DNA of 64,000 nucleotides from Planococcus sp. CP5-4_YE (GCF_019042655.1 NZ_JAHPZO010000001.1:124001-188000), one strand, 5' to 3'; positions 17,496-27,161 are shown, numbered from the stretch's first letter. Notes: generated from the letters alone by a model not told the origin. Translations and numbers: made by a program.

Positions 17496-18791
17496 TTAAG
17501 GGTAGAGACGGTTCAACAAACGCGGGAATGGAATCGATTCGCGGACATGTTCCGCCCCGCTGATCCAAGCAACAGTGCGCTCAAGTCCAAGGCCGAATCC
17601 TGAATGCGGGACTGCCCCGTATTTACTGAGGTCCAAATACCATTCATAAGCGGCTTCATCCAGGTTGTGCTCTTGGATGCGTTGTTTCATCAACTCGTAA
17701 TCGTGGATCCGTTCAGACCCGCCGATGATTTCCCCGTAGCCTTCCGGCGCGATCATGTCAGCACATAGAACAACGTCGTCACGCTCTGGATGCGGCTGCA
17801 TATAGAACGGTTTGATGCCGATCGGGTAATGTGTGATGAAGATCGGCATATCGTAGCTTTCAGCCAAAGCGGTCTCATGAGGCGCCCCAAAATCTTCGCC
17901 CCATTGAATATCGTCAAAGCCGTTGTCGTTCAACCATTTAATTGCTTCGTCATATGTGACACGCGGGAACGGTGCTTGGATTTTCTCCAACTTCGATGTA
18001 TCGCGGCCTAGGCGCTCGAGTTCTAGCTTACAATTCTTCAAGACCGATTGCACGATATGTGCCACGTATTGCTCTTGGACTTCCAAGCTCTCAGCATGTT
18101 CCACAAAGGCCATCTCCGGCTCGATCATCCAGAATTCAATTAAGTGGCGGCGGGTTTTCGATTTTTCGGCACGGAAAGTCGGGCCGAATGAGAACACTTT
18201 ACCTAATGCCATCGCAGCCGCTTCCATATAAAGCTGGCCGGATTGTGATAGATACGCATCTTCATCGAAGTATTTCGTCGCAAATAATTCCGATGTGCCT
18301 TCCGGCGAAGATCCCGTCAGAATCGGCGGGTCCACTTTGACGAATCCGTTGTCATTGAAGAATTCGTAAGTGGCACGGATGATTTCGTTGCGGATTTTCA
18401 TGATGGCGTGCTGTTTTCTTGAACGCAGCCATAGGTGGCGGTTGTCCATCAGGAATTCAGTGCCGTGCTCTTTTGGGGTGATCGGGAAATCTTTTGCTTC
18501 CTGGATCACTTCGATCTCTGAAATGGCTAGCTCGTAGCCGAACGCAGAGCGTTCATCTTCTTTCACTTCACCAGTCACATACAATGAAGTTTCTTGCGTC
18601 AATGCTTTTGCTTTGGCAAAGATTTCTTCGCCTACTTCCGCTTTAACGACGACGCCTTGCACGAAGCCGGATCCATCACGCAATTGAAGAAAGGCGATTT
18701 TTCCGCTGGAGCGTTTATTGGCGACCCATGCGCCGAGCTTAATGGTTTGTCCGTTATATTTTGCCATTTCGGCGATAGTGATTTTTTTCAT
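17496..18791 (-). CDS. asnS: Asparaginyl-tRNA synthetase
   Basis: A 431-residue class IIb synthetase. The N-terminal OB-fold anticodon domain covers about residues 1-110. The catalytic core has motif 2 [22 protein letters not shown] and the class II motif 3 [15 protein letters not shown]. It charges tRNA-Asn. Only 29 bases separate it from aspB, which leaves no room for a T-box leader, and none is seen. This fits co-transcription with aspB, the same order as in B. subtilis. The SD is GGAGG. Confidence 0.97.
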   Translation of the reverse strand: MKKITIAEMAKYNGQTIKLGAWVANKRSSGKIAFLQLRDGSGFVQGVVVKAEVGEEIFAKAKALTQETSLYVTGEVKEDERSAFGYELAISEIEVIQEAKDFPITPKEHGTEFLMDNRHLWLRSRKQHAIMKIRNEIIRATYEFFNDNGFVKVDPPILTGSSPEGTSELFATKYFDEDAYLSQSGQLYMEAAAMALGKVFSFGPTFRAEKSKTRRHLIEFWMIEPEMAFVEHAESLEVQEQYVAHIVQSVLKNCKLELERLGRDTSKLEKIQAPFPRVTYDEAIKWLNDNGFDDIQWGEDFGAPHETALAESYDMPIFITHYPIGIKPFYMQPHPERDDVVLCADMIAPEGYGEIIGGSERIHDYELMKQRIQEHNLDEAAYEWYLDLSKYGAVPHSGFGLGLERTVAWISGAEHVRESIPFPRLLNRLYP

Positions 18792-18820
18792 CTATTCAAT
18801 AGCCTCCAAATGTATAGTGC

Positions 18821-20008
18821 TTATTCTTTCCAATTCTTGTGGACGAATTGGCTGATGCGTTCTACTGCCTCTTCCAGTAGCTCGAGTGATGTGGCATAGG
18901 ATAAACGGATCGTCGAATGCGCGCCAAAGCCAGATCCTGGAATTACTGCCACGTTTGCTTCTTCGAGCAATGCTTTTGCAAAATCATCTACTGAAGAAAA
19001 GCCGGTTTTCGCTGCAGCTTCTGAAACGTCCGGCAGCAAATAGAATGCCCCTTGAGGACGCAAAACGGTGAATCCTGGAATTTCTTCCACTTTAGGGAAA
19101 ATAGCTTCCAGGCGGCTTTCAAATGCCTGGCGCATTTCTTCCACTGCATCTTGAGGCCCGTTATAGGCTTCGATTGCAGCATATTGTGATGTAGTCGTCG
19201 GGTTCGAAGTCGAATGGCTCGCAAGGTCAGTCATTGCTTTGATCAATTCTTTATCGCCGGCTGCATAGCCAATGCGCCAACCGGTCATTGAATGCGATTT
19301 TGACACGCCATTAATGATGACTGTGCGGTTTTTAGCATCTTCTGACAGCTCTGCTACGGAAATATGGGTAGCATCCCCGTAAATCAATTTTTCGTAAATT
19401 TCATCTGAAACGATGAGAATATCCGCTTCGCGGCATACTTCAGCAAGTGCTTCAAGCTCTTCTTTCGAGTACAGCATGCCTGTTGGATTGCTTGGCGAGT
19501 TGATGATAACGGCTTTTGTGCGGTCTGTAATCGCTTCGCGCAATTGTTGGGGAGTGATTTTATACGATTGCCCGGCTGTTGCTTCTATGTAAACCGGCAC
19601 GCCTCCAGCCAATTTCACCTGTTCCGGATAGCTGACCCAATAAGGGATCGGGATAATGACTTCATCGCCTTCATTCAACAATACTTGGAATAGCGTATAA
19701 AGTACATGTTTTGCCCCGACGCCGACCAGGATTTCATTTTTTTCGTAGCTTAGTCCCTGGTCGCGCTGCAATTTGTCCTGGATCGCTTGCTTTAGCGCCG
19801 GCAACCCGCCAGCAGGCGTATATTTCGTCTTGCCTTCTTCCATGGAGCGCTCGGCTGCATCGAGAATGTTTTGAGGCGTGTTGTAATCCGGCTCTCCTGC
19901 ACCGAGCCCGATGACGTCGACGCCTTGTGCTTTTAGTTCATTCGCTTTTGCCGTAATCGCCAATGTTGTAGATGGCGTCAAGGTTTGTACGCGGTTTGCT
20001 AATTTCAA
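18821..20008 (-). CDS. aspB: Aspartate aminotransferase (AspB, class I PLP)
   Basis: A 395-residue aminotransferase of subgroup Ib. The N-terminus MKLANRVQTLTPSTTLAITA, the SPSNPTG motif and the PLP lysine in GVSKSHSMTGWRIGYAAG are near-identical to B. subtilis AspB. It interconverts aspartate and oxaloacetate and may also aminate prephenate- or phenylpyruvate-type acids, since hisC is absent from its usual place in the aro cluster; that last point is inference. The ORF runs back to 20122 through ypmB, but the real start is a TTG at 20008 behind AAAGGGTTGAT. Confidence 0.94.
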   Translation of the reverse strand: MKLANRVQTLTPSTTLAITAKANELKAQGVDVIGLGAGEPDYNTPQNILDAAERSMEEGKTKYTPAGGLPALKQAIQDKLQRDQGLSYEKNEILVGVGAKHVLYTLFQVLLNEGDEVIIPIPYWVSYPEQVKLAGGVPVYIEATAGQSYKITPQQLREAITDRTKAVIINSPSNPTGMLYSKEELEALAEVCREADILIVSDEIYEKLIYGDATHISVAELSEDAKNRTVIINGVSKSHSMTGWRIGYAAGDKELIKAMTDLASHSTSNPTTTSQYAAIEAYNGPQDAVEEMRQAFESRLEAIFPKVEEIPGFTVLRPQGAFYLLPDVSEAAAKTGFSSVDDFAKALLEEANVAVIPGSGFGAHSTIRLSYATSLELLEEAVERISQFVHKNWKE

Positions 20009-20025
20009 CAAATTGATCAACCCTT

Positions 20026-20499
20026 TCACAAATTCAATATACGTTTCCACCAAGTGCCGTCTTCTGCTAAGAGATAGACGTAGTTCAAGCGCCCAGCTTC
20101 GTTCAAAAAGGCGATTTCCCATACAGCTCCGGCCTCTTCCATGCCGAGCTTCGTATGGAGGATTTTTTCGACTTCCATATCTTCTTGAACGATTTCACGC
20201 GCTTGTTGGGCGGTCAGTTGGTCTTCAAGCATCAATGCTTGTATGTCCCCTTCTTCAGGAACGAAGGCGGCTTTTATCTGTCCTTCATCGTCCGTTCCGA
20301 GAACCGTCACGGATTGGGTCGAGCTGGAATAGACGTATGCCCGCTCCACTTCGTCGAGCAGCCCTTCTGCCTCCACTTTTTCAACGGCCGCTTGTTCCGC
20401 TTCCGAAAACGGTTTATTGCCGAGGAATAAAATGACCAGCACAATGGCTACAGCCAGAAAAGACAGAAAAACGACGATGAATTTCATCCATTCTTTCAT
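20026..20499 (-). CDS. ypmB: YpmB-like membrane-anchored protein (DUF5590)
   Basis: A 157-residue protein with one N-terminal membrane helix (residues 5-26) and an extracellular region resembling tandem PepSY-like folds. This is the YpmB family, always next to aspB and ypmA in Bacillales. The function is not established; PepSY-type proteins often inhibit peptidases or sense the envelope. It lies between ypmA (8 bases away) and aspB (17 bases away), so all three are probably on one transcript with asnS. Confidence 0.85.
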   Translation of the reverse strand: MKEWMKFIVVFLSFLAVAIVLVILFLGNKPFSEAEQAAVEKVEAEGLLDEVERAYVYSSSTQSVTVLGTDDEGQIKAAFVPEEGDIQALMLEDQLTAQQAREIVQEDMEVEKILHTKLGMEEAGAVWEIAFLNEAGRLNYVYLLAEDGTWWKRILNL

Positions 20500-20507
20500 A
20501 TGATCAC

Positions 20508-20678
20508 CTAGGTTTTATAAATTGTGAAAACCGCTTTTGACTGGTCGTCTTTATCGAGCGCCAGGCCAAACATCAAATCGCGGTCTTTCAATGTCCGGTT
20601 CAATGCATCGACCACTTTGTACAGGTCGGATTGATAATCGACTTGCACCGTATTTAATACTTCGATCTTGGATTCCAT
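20508..20678 (-). CDS. ypmA: YpmA-like small protein (DUF4264)
   Basis: A 56-residue cytosolic protein, MESKIEVLNTVQVDYQ..., matching the short YpmA family of unknown function. The frame is open to 20750 and overlaps dinG, but the ATG at 20678 follows AAAGGAAGTG at seven bases, giving the usual size. Neighbours are dinG upstream and ypmB downstream. Confidence 0.85.
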   Translation of the reverse strand: MESKIEVLNTVQVDYQSDLYKVVDALNRTLKDRDLMFGLALDKDDQSKAVFTIYKT

Positions 20679-20721
20679 TGTTCGGCACTTCCTTTCGATT
20701 GGGGGAACCGTTCTTCCCTCT

Positions 20722-23484
20722 TTATCCTTGCTTATTATACCAATGTTCAATATCGGTTACCATCTTTTCCAAAGACACTTTGGCGACCGGTACGTCGGGC
20801 AGGGCATGCAGGAATTCCTCGCCGTATGATTTCGTTTCAATGCGGCGGTCCAGCACGATAAACAATCCTTTATCCTTTTTAGAGCGGATCAGACGGCCAA
20901 ACCCTTGGCGCAAACGCAACACCGCTTCCGGCAGCGCATAATGCATGAACGGATTGATGCCTTCTTTGGAGATAATCCGTGATTTCGCTTTGAATATAGG
21001 CTCTTCAGGTGATGTGAAGGGCAACCTCACGACAACAACAGCGCGCAGCGCATCGCCCGGCACATCGACGCCTTCCCAGAAACTATTCGTCCCGAACAAC
21101 ACCGATTTCTGGAATCGCTGGAACGACTTCAATAATTTCATGCGGCTGCCTGAAGACATGCCTTGCGCAAACAGCATATAATCATCGAGCAACTGGGAAT
21201 CCTGGATCAAATCGACTGTTTTCCTGAGCATGTCCTGTGAAGTGAACAACACGAAACAGCGCCCTTCGGTGACGAGCACCGTCTGGGTGACTGCATCCGC
21301 TACGGATTCGATGTATTCCTGCTGAGATACTTGCTGGATATCCGGCATGTCCTCGACGATATAGACTTTTGCACCGCTGTAGAATTGATCGGCAGGTTCG
21401 AACTTTTCGATTGGCACATGAGTTGGTATGCCTAGCTGATTAACGATAAAACGTTCGTTCGACGGGACACTCATCGTGCCCGACAGCCAAATGACCGCTT
21501 TCTCGCCTCTTGCCTGGCCGATGATTTTATCGACAAGTGACGCCACTTCATATGGCCGCTTGTACAGCGACAAGCTTGTGGGCATACTGCGCAAATCACC
21601 TTCAACCCACGAAACTTCATCTTCCTTAGGGAACAGGAAAATTTCACTGAACTCCACCGACTTCAGCATCAATTCTTCTGTCCAATAACGGAAATCCGCG
21701 AGCACGAGCCGTTCATTCATCGTCAGTTCCGTAAAGCGTTCTGCTTTTTGCAGAATGGCCTGGGCGATGTCGATCCAACTGTTCAAGAATCTCAGGAAAT
21801 TCATGAAACTTTCCCGTTCAAAATCCAATTCATCCAATAAAGATGCACATTTCCTTGTGCGGCTATTATGGAATTTGTTCTGGAAGGCCTGTGCAAGATA
21901 AAGGGTCACATCATCGAATAAACTGGTGTATTTCAAATACAAAGATTCCATTTGCAATAGGTCAGGCACTCTGGCAAAGTTGTGTGACTCAGCAACGCGG
22001 TAGAATTTCGCAAACAGCTGGTTTTCATCAAAGCTCCCCAATTGGCCGAACACATAGCGCCATTGCGTATAAACGAAGGTTTTCTCTTTATGGGCAACTG
22101 CCGCCTGCACGACTTGATGCGCTTCATCCCATATATAGGCCTCCACGTTTTTCAATATTTCCCGCTTTTGGTTATGGGAATTCAATAAGAATGCATGGTT
22201 GGTCACAATGACATGAGCATTTTCAGCTTCTGTCAGTGCATGTTCGTAGAAATCAATGGGTTTTTCAAACTTCGTCAATTTCCTTAAATGCGAACGGCGC
22301 ACTTTGTCGACCAGCAACTGCCCACCGCTCGACACGTTCAATTCGTTTAAATCGCCAGTCTTGGTCGAAGTCAGCCAAACCATGATCTGCATGATTGTAA
22401 ATGTTTCATCGTAGGACTCATCTTCCCCGTGGAGCAACTCGAAAAATCGGCCCAAGTCGATATAATGCGACAGCCCTTTAATGAGCGCCACATGGATTTT
22501 TGCGCCAAGAAATTCTTCTGCAAGCTTGACTTCCTTAGAGACGAGTTGGTCCTGCAGGTGGGTCGTATATGTACTGATGACCACTTGCTTGCTCGATTCT
22601 TTGGCATAGGCGGCTGCCGGCAAGAGGTAGCCGAGCGTCTTCCCCATGCCGGTCGATGCTTCAATCACCAATTCACTTCGCTCATGGATGGCCCGCTCCA
22701 CCGCTTGCATCATCGCGACTTGGCTCGGCCGCTGTTCGTACTCTGGTTTAATCGTCTCGAGTCCATCTCGCCAAGAGGACTGCTGCGGTGAATCATCCAC
22801 TACGCGCGTACGCTCTGCTTTCGGGACAATCGGGATGCCACGGAAACGGCCAAATCTATCGGCTTGCCCATTGCGTTTTTGCTGTGTAATTTCAAACAGC
22901 AAACGCGACAAGTCCGATTTCAATTGGAAAGACCGCTTATGCAAAAGGACCAGCGTATCGTACGGAAGTTCAGACAGCTCCTGTTTTGCTTGCAGGAATA
23001 ATTTAGCCGTTGCCAAGGCGTCATCATCGGCACGGTGCGCATTCGTTAAGGTAATGCCTTGTTCGGATGCAATGTCCTGTAATTTATAACTGAAGGCAGT
23101 CGGGTAGACCAGACGTGAAAGTTCCACTGTATCCATGGCCAGTCCCTGCCATTTCGGCATACCTGCACGGCTTAGTTCCGCTTGCAAAAACGGCAAGTCA
23201 AAATGGATATTGTGGGCAATGAAAATGGCGCCTTCTAATTGGCTGTAGATTTCCTCGGCGTAGGCTTCAAAAGGCTCTGCGCCTTCCACGTCCCGCTCTG
23301 TAATATTGGTCAAATCCTGTATAAACGCCGGAATTTTCCGCTGCGGATTGATGAATTTCGTATATGTATCAACGATTTCTCCTTGTTCGATCGCCACCAT
23401 CGCCAATTGGATGATCCGGTCACCTTTTGCAGGGGAATGGCCCGTTGTTTCGATATCGACAACGACATATTTTTGGGAATTCAT
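20722..23484 (-). CDS. dinG: DinG with N-terminal DEDDh exonuclease domain
   Basis: A 920-residue fusion. Residues 1-165 are a DnaQ-like 3'-5' exonuclease (VDIETTGHSPAKGDRIIQ, IAHNIHFDLPFL, HRADDDALATA). The helicase-like part has Walker A EASTGMGKTLGYLLP, the box DEAH and motif VI RQGFGRLIRS. Where XPD and E. coli DinG carry four iron-sulfur cysteines, this one has GLSHYIDLGRFFELL and no cysteines. In Staphylococcus aureus the same architecture is a nuclease lacking clear helicase activity. The SD is GAGGGG. It precedes ypmA. Confidence 0.94.
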   Translation of the reverse strand: MNSQKYVVVDIETTGHSPAKGDRIIQLAMVAIEQGEIVDTYTKFINPQRKIPAFIQDLTNITERDVEGAEPFEAYAEEIYSQLEGAIFIAHNIHFDLPFLQAELSRAGMPKWQGLAMDTVELSRLVYPTAFSYKLQDIASEQGITLTNAHRADDDALATAKLFLQAKQELSELPYDTLVLLHKRSFQLKSDLSRLLFEITQQKRNGQADRFGRFRGIPIVPKAERTRVVDDSPQQSSWRDGLETIKPEYEQRPSQVAMMQAVERAIHERSELVIEASTGMGKTLGYLLPAAAYAKESSKQVVISTYTTHLQDQLVSKEVKLAEEFLGAKIHVALIKGLSHYIDLGRFFELLHGEDESYDETFTIMQIMVWLTSTKTGDLNELNVSSGGQLLVDKVRRSHLRKLTKFEKPIDFYEHALTEAENAHVIVTNHAFLLNSHNQKREILKNVEAYIWDEAHQVVQAAVAHKEKTFVYTQWRYVFGQLGSFDENQLFAKFYRVAESHNFARVPDLLQMESLYLKYTSLFDDVTLYLAQAFQNKFHNSRTRKCASLLDELDFERESFMNFLRFLNSWIDIAQAILQKAERFTELTMNERLVLADFRYWTEELMLKSVEFSEIFLFPKEDEVSWVEGDLRSMPTSLSLYKRPYEVASLVDKIIGQARGEKAVIWLSGTMSVPSNERFIVNQLGIPTHVPIEKFEPADQFYSGAKVYIVEDMPDIQQVSQQEYIESVADAVTQTVLVTEGRCFVLFTSQDMLRKTVDLIQDSQLLDDYMLFAQGMSSGSRMKLLKSFQRFQKSVLFGTNSFWEGVDVPGDALRAVVVVRLPFTSPEEPIFKAKSRIISKEGINPFMHYALPEAVLRLRQGFGRLIRSKKDKGLFIVLDRRIETKSYGEEFLHALPDVPVAKVSLEKMVTDIEHWYNKQG

Positions 23485-23573
23485 GATAACCCCTCTTTCT
23501 CAGGTGATTCTCTCAGGAAAAATTGTAACATATTCGCCCGTTGTTCGCCGGCAGGAACACGGCAAAATAAGAA

Positions 23574-23610
23574 ACACTCCAAAAGGGAAAGTCTTTCCCT
23601 TTTGGAGTGT
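23574..23610 (-). terminator. Intrinsic terminator after panD
   Basis: A 17-bp perfect inverted repeat ACACTCCAAAAGGGAAA with a three-base loop is followed by TTTC in the minus direction. It separates the pan genes from dinG. Confidence 0.88.
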
Positions 23611-23624
23611 TCACGAATCGTTCC

Positions 23625-24008
23625 TTACATGACTGTTGCTTCTGGTTCATAATGGATGATTTCCCTAATGGAATTGTCCGCATCCATGATTGCCACAGTC
23701 GGTTTATGGCTGCGCGCATCTTTGTCCATAACATAGCCATAAGACAAGATGATGACGATGTCTCCTCGCTGGACGAGACGCGCTGCTGCCCCGTTGACGC
23801 AGATAACACCGCTTCCGCGTTCCCCTGCGATGATATAAGTCTCGAAGCGGGCGCCGTTATTATTATTGACGATATGGACTTTCTCATTCGGCAGCATGCC
23901 GACTGCATCCAATAGATCCTGGTCAATCGTGATGCTGCCGACATAATTCAAATCGGCTTCAGTTACCGTCGCACGGTGGATTTTGGAATTGAGCATCATT
24001 CTAAGCAT
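23625..24008 (-). CDS. panD: Aspartate 1-decarboxylase proenzyme
   Basis: A 127-residue pyruvoyl enzyme that makes beta-alanine for pantothenate. The self-cleavage pair Gly24-Ser25 lies in YVGSITID, and the [11 protein letters not shown] and [13 protein letters not shown] motifs are intact. The gene is three bases after panC, so the two are coupled. panB, usually the first gene of this cluster in Bacillus, is not here. The gene ends at a strong terminator. Confidence 0.96.
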   Translation of the reverse strand: MLRMMLNSKIHRATVTEADLNYVGSITIDQDLLDAVGMLPNEKVHIVNNNNGARFETYIIAGERGSGVICVNGAAARLVQRGDIVIILSYGYVMDKDARSHKPTVAIMDADNSIREIIHYEPEATVM

Positions 24009-24011
24009 AGG

Positions 24012-24848
24012 TCAGTTCTCCTTTAAATTGAAAATAATATTGTCGATAAGTCGGGCTTTTTGGAATTGGACGGCGAGCGCGAGGATCGCTTGCCCGTTCG
24101 GCGCTTCCGTCAAGTCCGGATAAGACAGCAGCTCGATGTAATCGATTGTACCGGAAGTTTCCGACTGGATGAACCGGGTCATCTCCGGAATTGGGTCTTT
24201 GCCGTTGCAAGCAATCGTCACTCCCCGTTGCAAGGCTTGATAAAGTTTTGGCGCTTCTGCGCGTTCTGTTTCGCTCAGATAGACATTGCGTGAACTTTTG
24301 GCAAGCCCGTCCGGTTCACGGACTGTTGCGATGCGGCGGATGTCCAACGGGAAATCGAAATCCCGCACAAGCGACTCAATGATCGCCAGTTGCTGTGCAT
24401 CTTTCTGGCCAAAATAGGCCATATCGGGTTGAACGAGATGGAATAATTTCGTCACTACTTTCAGCACGCCATCAAAATGTCCCGGTCGGCTTTTTCCGCA
24501 CAAGACATCTGCAAGTGTTCCCGCTCCCATCGTGATTTGCGATTCACGCGGATACATTTCTTCTACTGACGGGGCAAAAATCACGTCGACACCCGCTTTT
24601 TCAGCGAGCGTGCTGTCGCGGTCGAAATCGCGTGGATAGCGGTCAAAATCTTCATTCGGGCCGAATTGTGCAGGGTTGACGAAAATGCTCATAACCACCA
24701 AGTCGTTCTCCGATTTTGCGGACTCGACAAGCGCCAGATGCCCTTCGTGCAAGAAGCCCATCGTCGGCACCAACCCGATTGACTGCCCGCTTTCTTTTGT
24801 GCTCAGAACCCAATTTCTTAAAGCCTTCACTGTGTTTACGACTTGCAT
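24012..24848 (-). CDS. panC: Pantothenate synthetase
   Basis: A 278-residue ligase joining pantoate and beta-alanine with ATP. The signature VPTMGFLHEGH lies at the N-terminus. HFDGVLKVVTKLFHLVQPD, FGQKDAQQ and KSSRNVYLS are the other active-site motifs. The frame opens at 24878; the ATG at 24848 is preceded by AAAGGAGAGGGAAAC. That SD sits inside a short hairpin (24849-24875), and an unusual leader lies upstream, so translation and transcription may both be controlled. Confidence 0.96.
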   Translation of the reverse strand: MQVVNTVKALRNWVLSTKESGQSIGLVPTMGFLHEGHLALVESAKSENDLVVMSIFVNPAQFGPNEDFDRYPRDFDRDSTLAEKAGVDVIFAPSVEEMYPRESQITMGAGTLADVLCGKSRPGHFDGVLKVVTKLFHLVQPDMAYFGQKDAQQLAIIESLVRDFDFPLDIRRIATVREPDGLAKSSRNVYLSETERAEAPKLYQALQRGVTIACNGKDPIPEMTRFIQSETSGTIDYIELLSYPDLTEAPNGQAILALAVQFQKARLIDNIIFNLKEN

Positions 24849-24875
24849 GTTTCCCTCTCCTTTTGAGGAGAAAAC
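24849..24875 (-). promoter_or_regulatory. Hairpin covering the panC ribosome binding site
   Basis: In the mRNA, GUUU-UCUCCU pairs with AGGAGA-AAAC across a CAAA loop, with GGG bulged. The paired AGGAGA and the bulged GGG are the SD itself, and the start codon follows directly. A folded form would block translation. Confidence 0.6.
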
Positions 24876-24884
24876 CATATAAAA

Positions 24885-24908
24885 AGCCTTCTGTCAGAAG
24901 ACAGAAGG
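24885..24908 (-). terminator. Terminator in the panC leader
   Basis: The stem CCTTCTGTC/GACAGAAGG is followed by CTTTTTA in the minus direction, 36 bases before the panC start. It can end birA transcription or act as an attenuator of panCD. Confidence 0.85.
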
Positions 24909-25028
24909 ACAGAAAATTCCAATTCGGTTTCCTCCGTCCCTGTCACGTAATGATCAAGGCAGAATCATATTCATTTATTGCTTGCTGTTACGTGCCACGG
25001 TGCAGTTCGCTATCGGATACTGCCCGTC
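24885..25028 (-). ncRNA. Candidate structured leader RNA upstream of panCD
   Basis: Between birA and panC lies a stretch with its own promoter, about 145 transcribed bases, and a terminator. Pairing seen by eye: CACGTAA with TTACGTG, GGACGGA with TCTGTCC (one G-U), and GGGCAGT with ACTGC near the 5' end. It does not match the T-box, FMN, THF or other riboswitch motifs I know. A Firmicute 'pan motif' upstream of pantothenate genes has been described, but I cannot confirm that this is a member. It could equally be an independent small RNA. Confidence 0.45.
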
Positions 25029-25034
25029 ATTTTC

Positions 25035-25063
25035 ACTATAGCAGAATTTCTGGAAAATGCCTA
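25035..25063 (-). promoter_or_regulatory. Promoter of the panC leader
   Basis: TAGGCA and TATAGT are 17 bases apart, seven bases past the birA stop codon. The -10 differs from consensus at one base; the -35 matches at four of six. Confidence 0.6.
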
Positions 25064-25069
25064 TATCCT

Positions 25070-26050
25070 TTACTTCAGCTCGATATCCGCTGAATAAATG
25101 CCATGAAGCTTACCGTCAGCAGTACGCAGCTGCAAGACCCCATCTTCTGTAATGCCTTCGGCTACACCTTCTAAGGTTTCACGCGACATGCGGGCGCGAA
25201 CGGCTTTGCCGATTGTCGCGGAATGCCCTTCCCACAATATTTTTAACGGGGCAAATCCTTTTTCAATATACAGCTCTGTATAGACTTCAAGAAAGCGCAG
25301 GATTTCCTGCACTAATTTGCTGCGGTTTACCGGCTGGCCGGACTCGAGGCGTAAGGAAGTCGCGATGTCCTGGACGTCAGCATCGAAATCTTCCCGTTCT
25401 TGATTGACGTTGACACCGATGCCGATGATCAAAGCTTGGATCCCGTCAGCGTCCGACTGCAGCTCTGTCAAGATGCCTGTCGCTTTTTTCGTGCCAAATA
25501 AGATATCATTCGGCCATTTGATCGATGCTTCTAGACCAGTCACTGTTTGAATCGCCCGGACGATCGCTACCGCAGCGACCAATGTGAACTGGGGCGCTTT
25601 ATGGGGCGGGACGTCCGGACGCAAGATAACGCTCATCCAGATGCCTTGGCCTTTCGCCGAATCCCATTTTCTCATCAAACGGCCTCTGCCTTCAGTCTGA
25701 AGCTCCGCAATGACCACCGTTCCATCCGGCGCACCTTCTTGTGCCAGTTGGTGCGCAATGATTTGAGTCGAGGTACATTGTTCCAGATACTCGATCCGCT
25801 TGCCGATTTTTTCTGTCTTGAGCCCGGCTTGGACAAGAAAAGCTTCCAGGCTGTCTGGGCTGTTTTGGATACGGTAGCCTTTTTTGCGCACCGATTCGAT
25901 TTCATAGCCCATTTCCTCGAGTTCTTTCATATGTTTCCAAATCGCCGTTCTCGAAACCCCGAACTCGTCTGCCAATTGCTGGCCGGACACCGGTTCCGCC
26001 CCTGCTTCTAATAGCCGTGTCGCCAATTTATGTGTGACGGTGATATTCAT
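25070..26050 (-). CDS. birA: Biotin-protein ligase and biotin operon repressor BirA
   Basis: A 326-residue bifunctional BirA. The N-terminal winged helix (VSGQQLADEFGVSRTAIWKH) binds bio operators. The ligase core has the biotinyl-AMP loop GRGRLMRKWDS and KWPNDILFG. The C-terminal SH3-like cap is present. It biotinylates acetyl-CoA and pyruvate carboxylases and, as holo-repressor, shuts off biotin genes elsewhere in the genome. Its start overlaps the end of cca by 23 bases, as in B. subtilis. Confidence 0.95.
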   Translation of the reverse strand: MNITVTHKLATRLLEAGAEPVSGQQLADEFGVSRTAIWKHMKELEEMGYEIESVRKKGYRIQNSPDSLEAFLVQAGLKTEKIGKRIEYLEQCTSTQIIAHQLAQEGAPDGTVVIAELQTEGRGRLMRKWDSAKGQGIWMSVILRPDVPPHKAPQFTLVAAVAIVRAIQTVTGLEASIKWPNDILFGTKKATGILTELQSDADGIQALIIGIGVNVNQEREDFDADVQDIATSLRLESGQPVNRSKLVQEILRFLEVYTELYIEKGFAPLKILWEGHSATIGKAVRARMSRETLEGVAEGITEDGVLQLRTADGKLHGIYSADIELK

Positions 26051-27161
26051 CTTTAAACCAGTCCTTTATGCGTTCTTTATCATTGGCCAAGCGGCGTTCG
26101 ACCACTGCTTTTTCGATATGCAAGGTCCACTCTTTCAGCCAAGGCCCCGCTTTTTTTCCCGTCCATTCCATCAAATCGCGCCCATTGGCCGCAAGTTCTG
26201 ATTTCGAGTGGATCGGCAACGCCTGTTGACGCTCTCTCACCGCTTCTGTTTTATGTGACGCCGCCTGCGCAATCATCAATTGACGTTCTGTGAAGCTGTA
26301 ATAAGCCCAATCGTCCCAAAGTGGCAGATGACTCGCTTCAAGTGCATATTGAAGGTCTTTTTTATCCTGGTTGGAGAAACGGTATTCCCGTATTGCACCG
26401 AAAGCCTCATTATTTTGATGCAATAGGTAAAACCAGCCAGACAATGGATCTTTGTCGGCTATGTAGCCAGACCAATCCAGCTCAAATAATCTGCCTGAGG
26501 GCAAAAACTCGTGCAGGCGGGTTTCGATCAAATAACGCATGCTGATGCGCGGGGCTGCAGAAACCATGACTTTGTCCAATTCCGCCTTGATGCGCTCCAT
26601 CGCGACAGATTGTATCCTCCCAGCATGCTCAATGATGGCTTTTTTAGTCGCTGGATCGATGTGGAAATTCAGCTGGCCCGAAAATCGGATCGCCCGCAAC
26701 ATGCGCAGCGCATCTTCTGCGAAACGCTCTTCTGGAATACCGACCGCACGGATAATGCCTGCACTTAAATCATCTCTGCCGCCGAAAGGGTCGATAATGT
26801 CCATCTGTTCCGTCATCGCCATTGAATTGATGGTGAAATCACGGCGTTTTAAATCTTCATGCAATGAATTGACGAATTCCACTTTATCCGGCCTTCGATT
26901 ATCCGAATAGCCGCTTTCTGTGCGGAATGTGGTGACTTCGGTTCCCTGTCCCTCGATGAGGATCATGACGGTCCCATGTTCGATCCCGGTGTCAATCGAC
27001 CGTTCGAATAAGGCTTTCACTTGCTCAGGGGCTGCGGAAGTCGCTACGTCGATATCATGAGGCACGGTTCCGCGCAAATAGTCCCGTACAGCTCCTCCGA
27101 CCATATAAGCTTCAAACCCCGCTTCTTTTAAGCGCTCGATGATGTGCTTGGCCTGTTTCAT
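26028..27161 (-). CDS. cca: CCA-adding tRNA nucleotidyltransferase
   Basis: A 377-residue class II enzyme that builds or repairs the tRNA 3' CCA end. The head domain has [10 protein letters not shown] and the DIDVAT metal-binding motif. [11 protein letters not shown] is motif B and [17 protein letters not shown] is motif C/D. The C-terminal body and tail domains fill the rest. Four bases (ATGA) overlap with the bshA stop, suggesting coupling. The order bshA-cca-birA is conserved in Bacillus. Confidence 0.96.
   Translation of the reverse strand: MKQAKHIIERLKEAGFEAYMVGGAVRDYLRGTVPHDIDVATSAAPEQVKALFERSIDTGIEHGTVMILIEGQGTEVTTFRTESGYSDNRRPDKVEFVNSLHEDLKRRDFTINSMAMTEQMDIIDPFGGRDDLSAGIIRAVGIPEERFAEDALRMLRAIRFSGQLNFHIDPATKKAIIEHAGRIQSVAMERIKAELDKVMVSAAPRISMRYLIETRLHEFLPSGRLFELDWSGYIADKDPLSGWFYLLHQNNEAFGAIREYRFSNQDKKDLQYALEASHLPLWDDWAYYSFTERQLMIAQAASHKTEAVRERQQALPIHSKSELAANGRDLMEWTGKKAGPWLKEWTLHIEKAVVERRLANDKERIKDWFKDEYHRHT

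Noticed and set aside
18792..18820. T-box leader before asnS
   Set aside because: The gap to aspB is only 29 bases, too short, and no T-box sequence is present.
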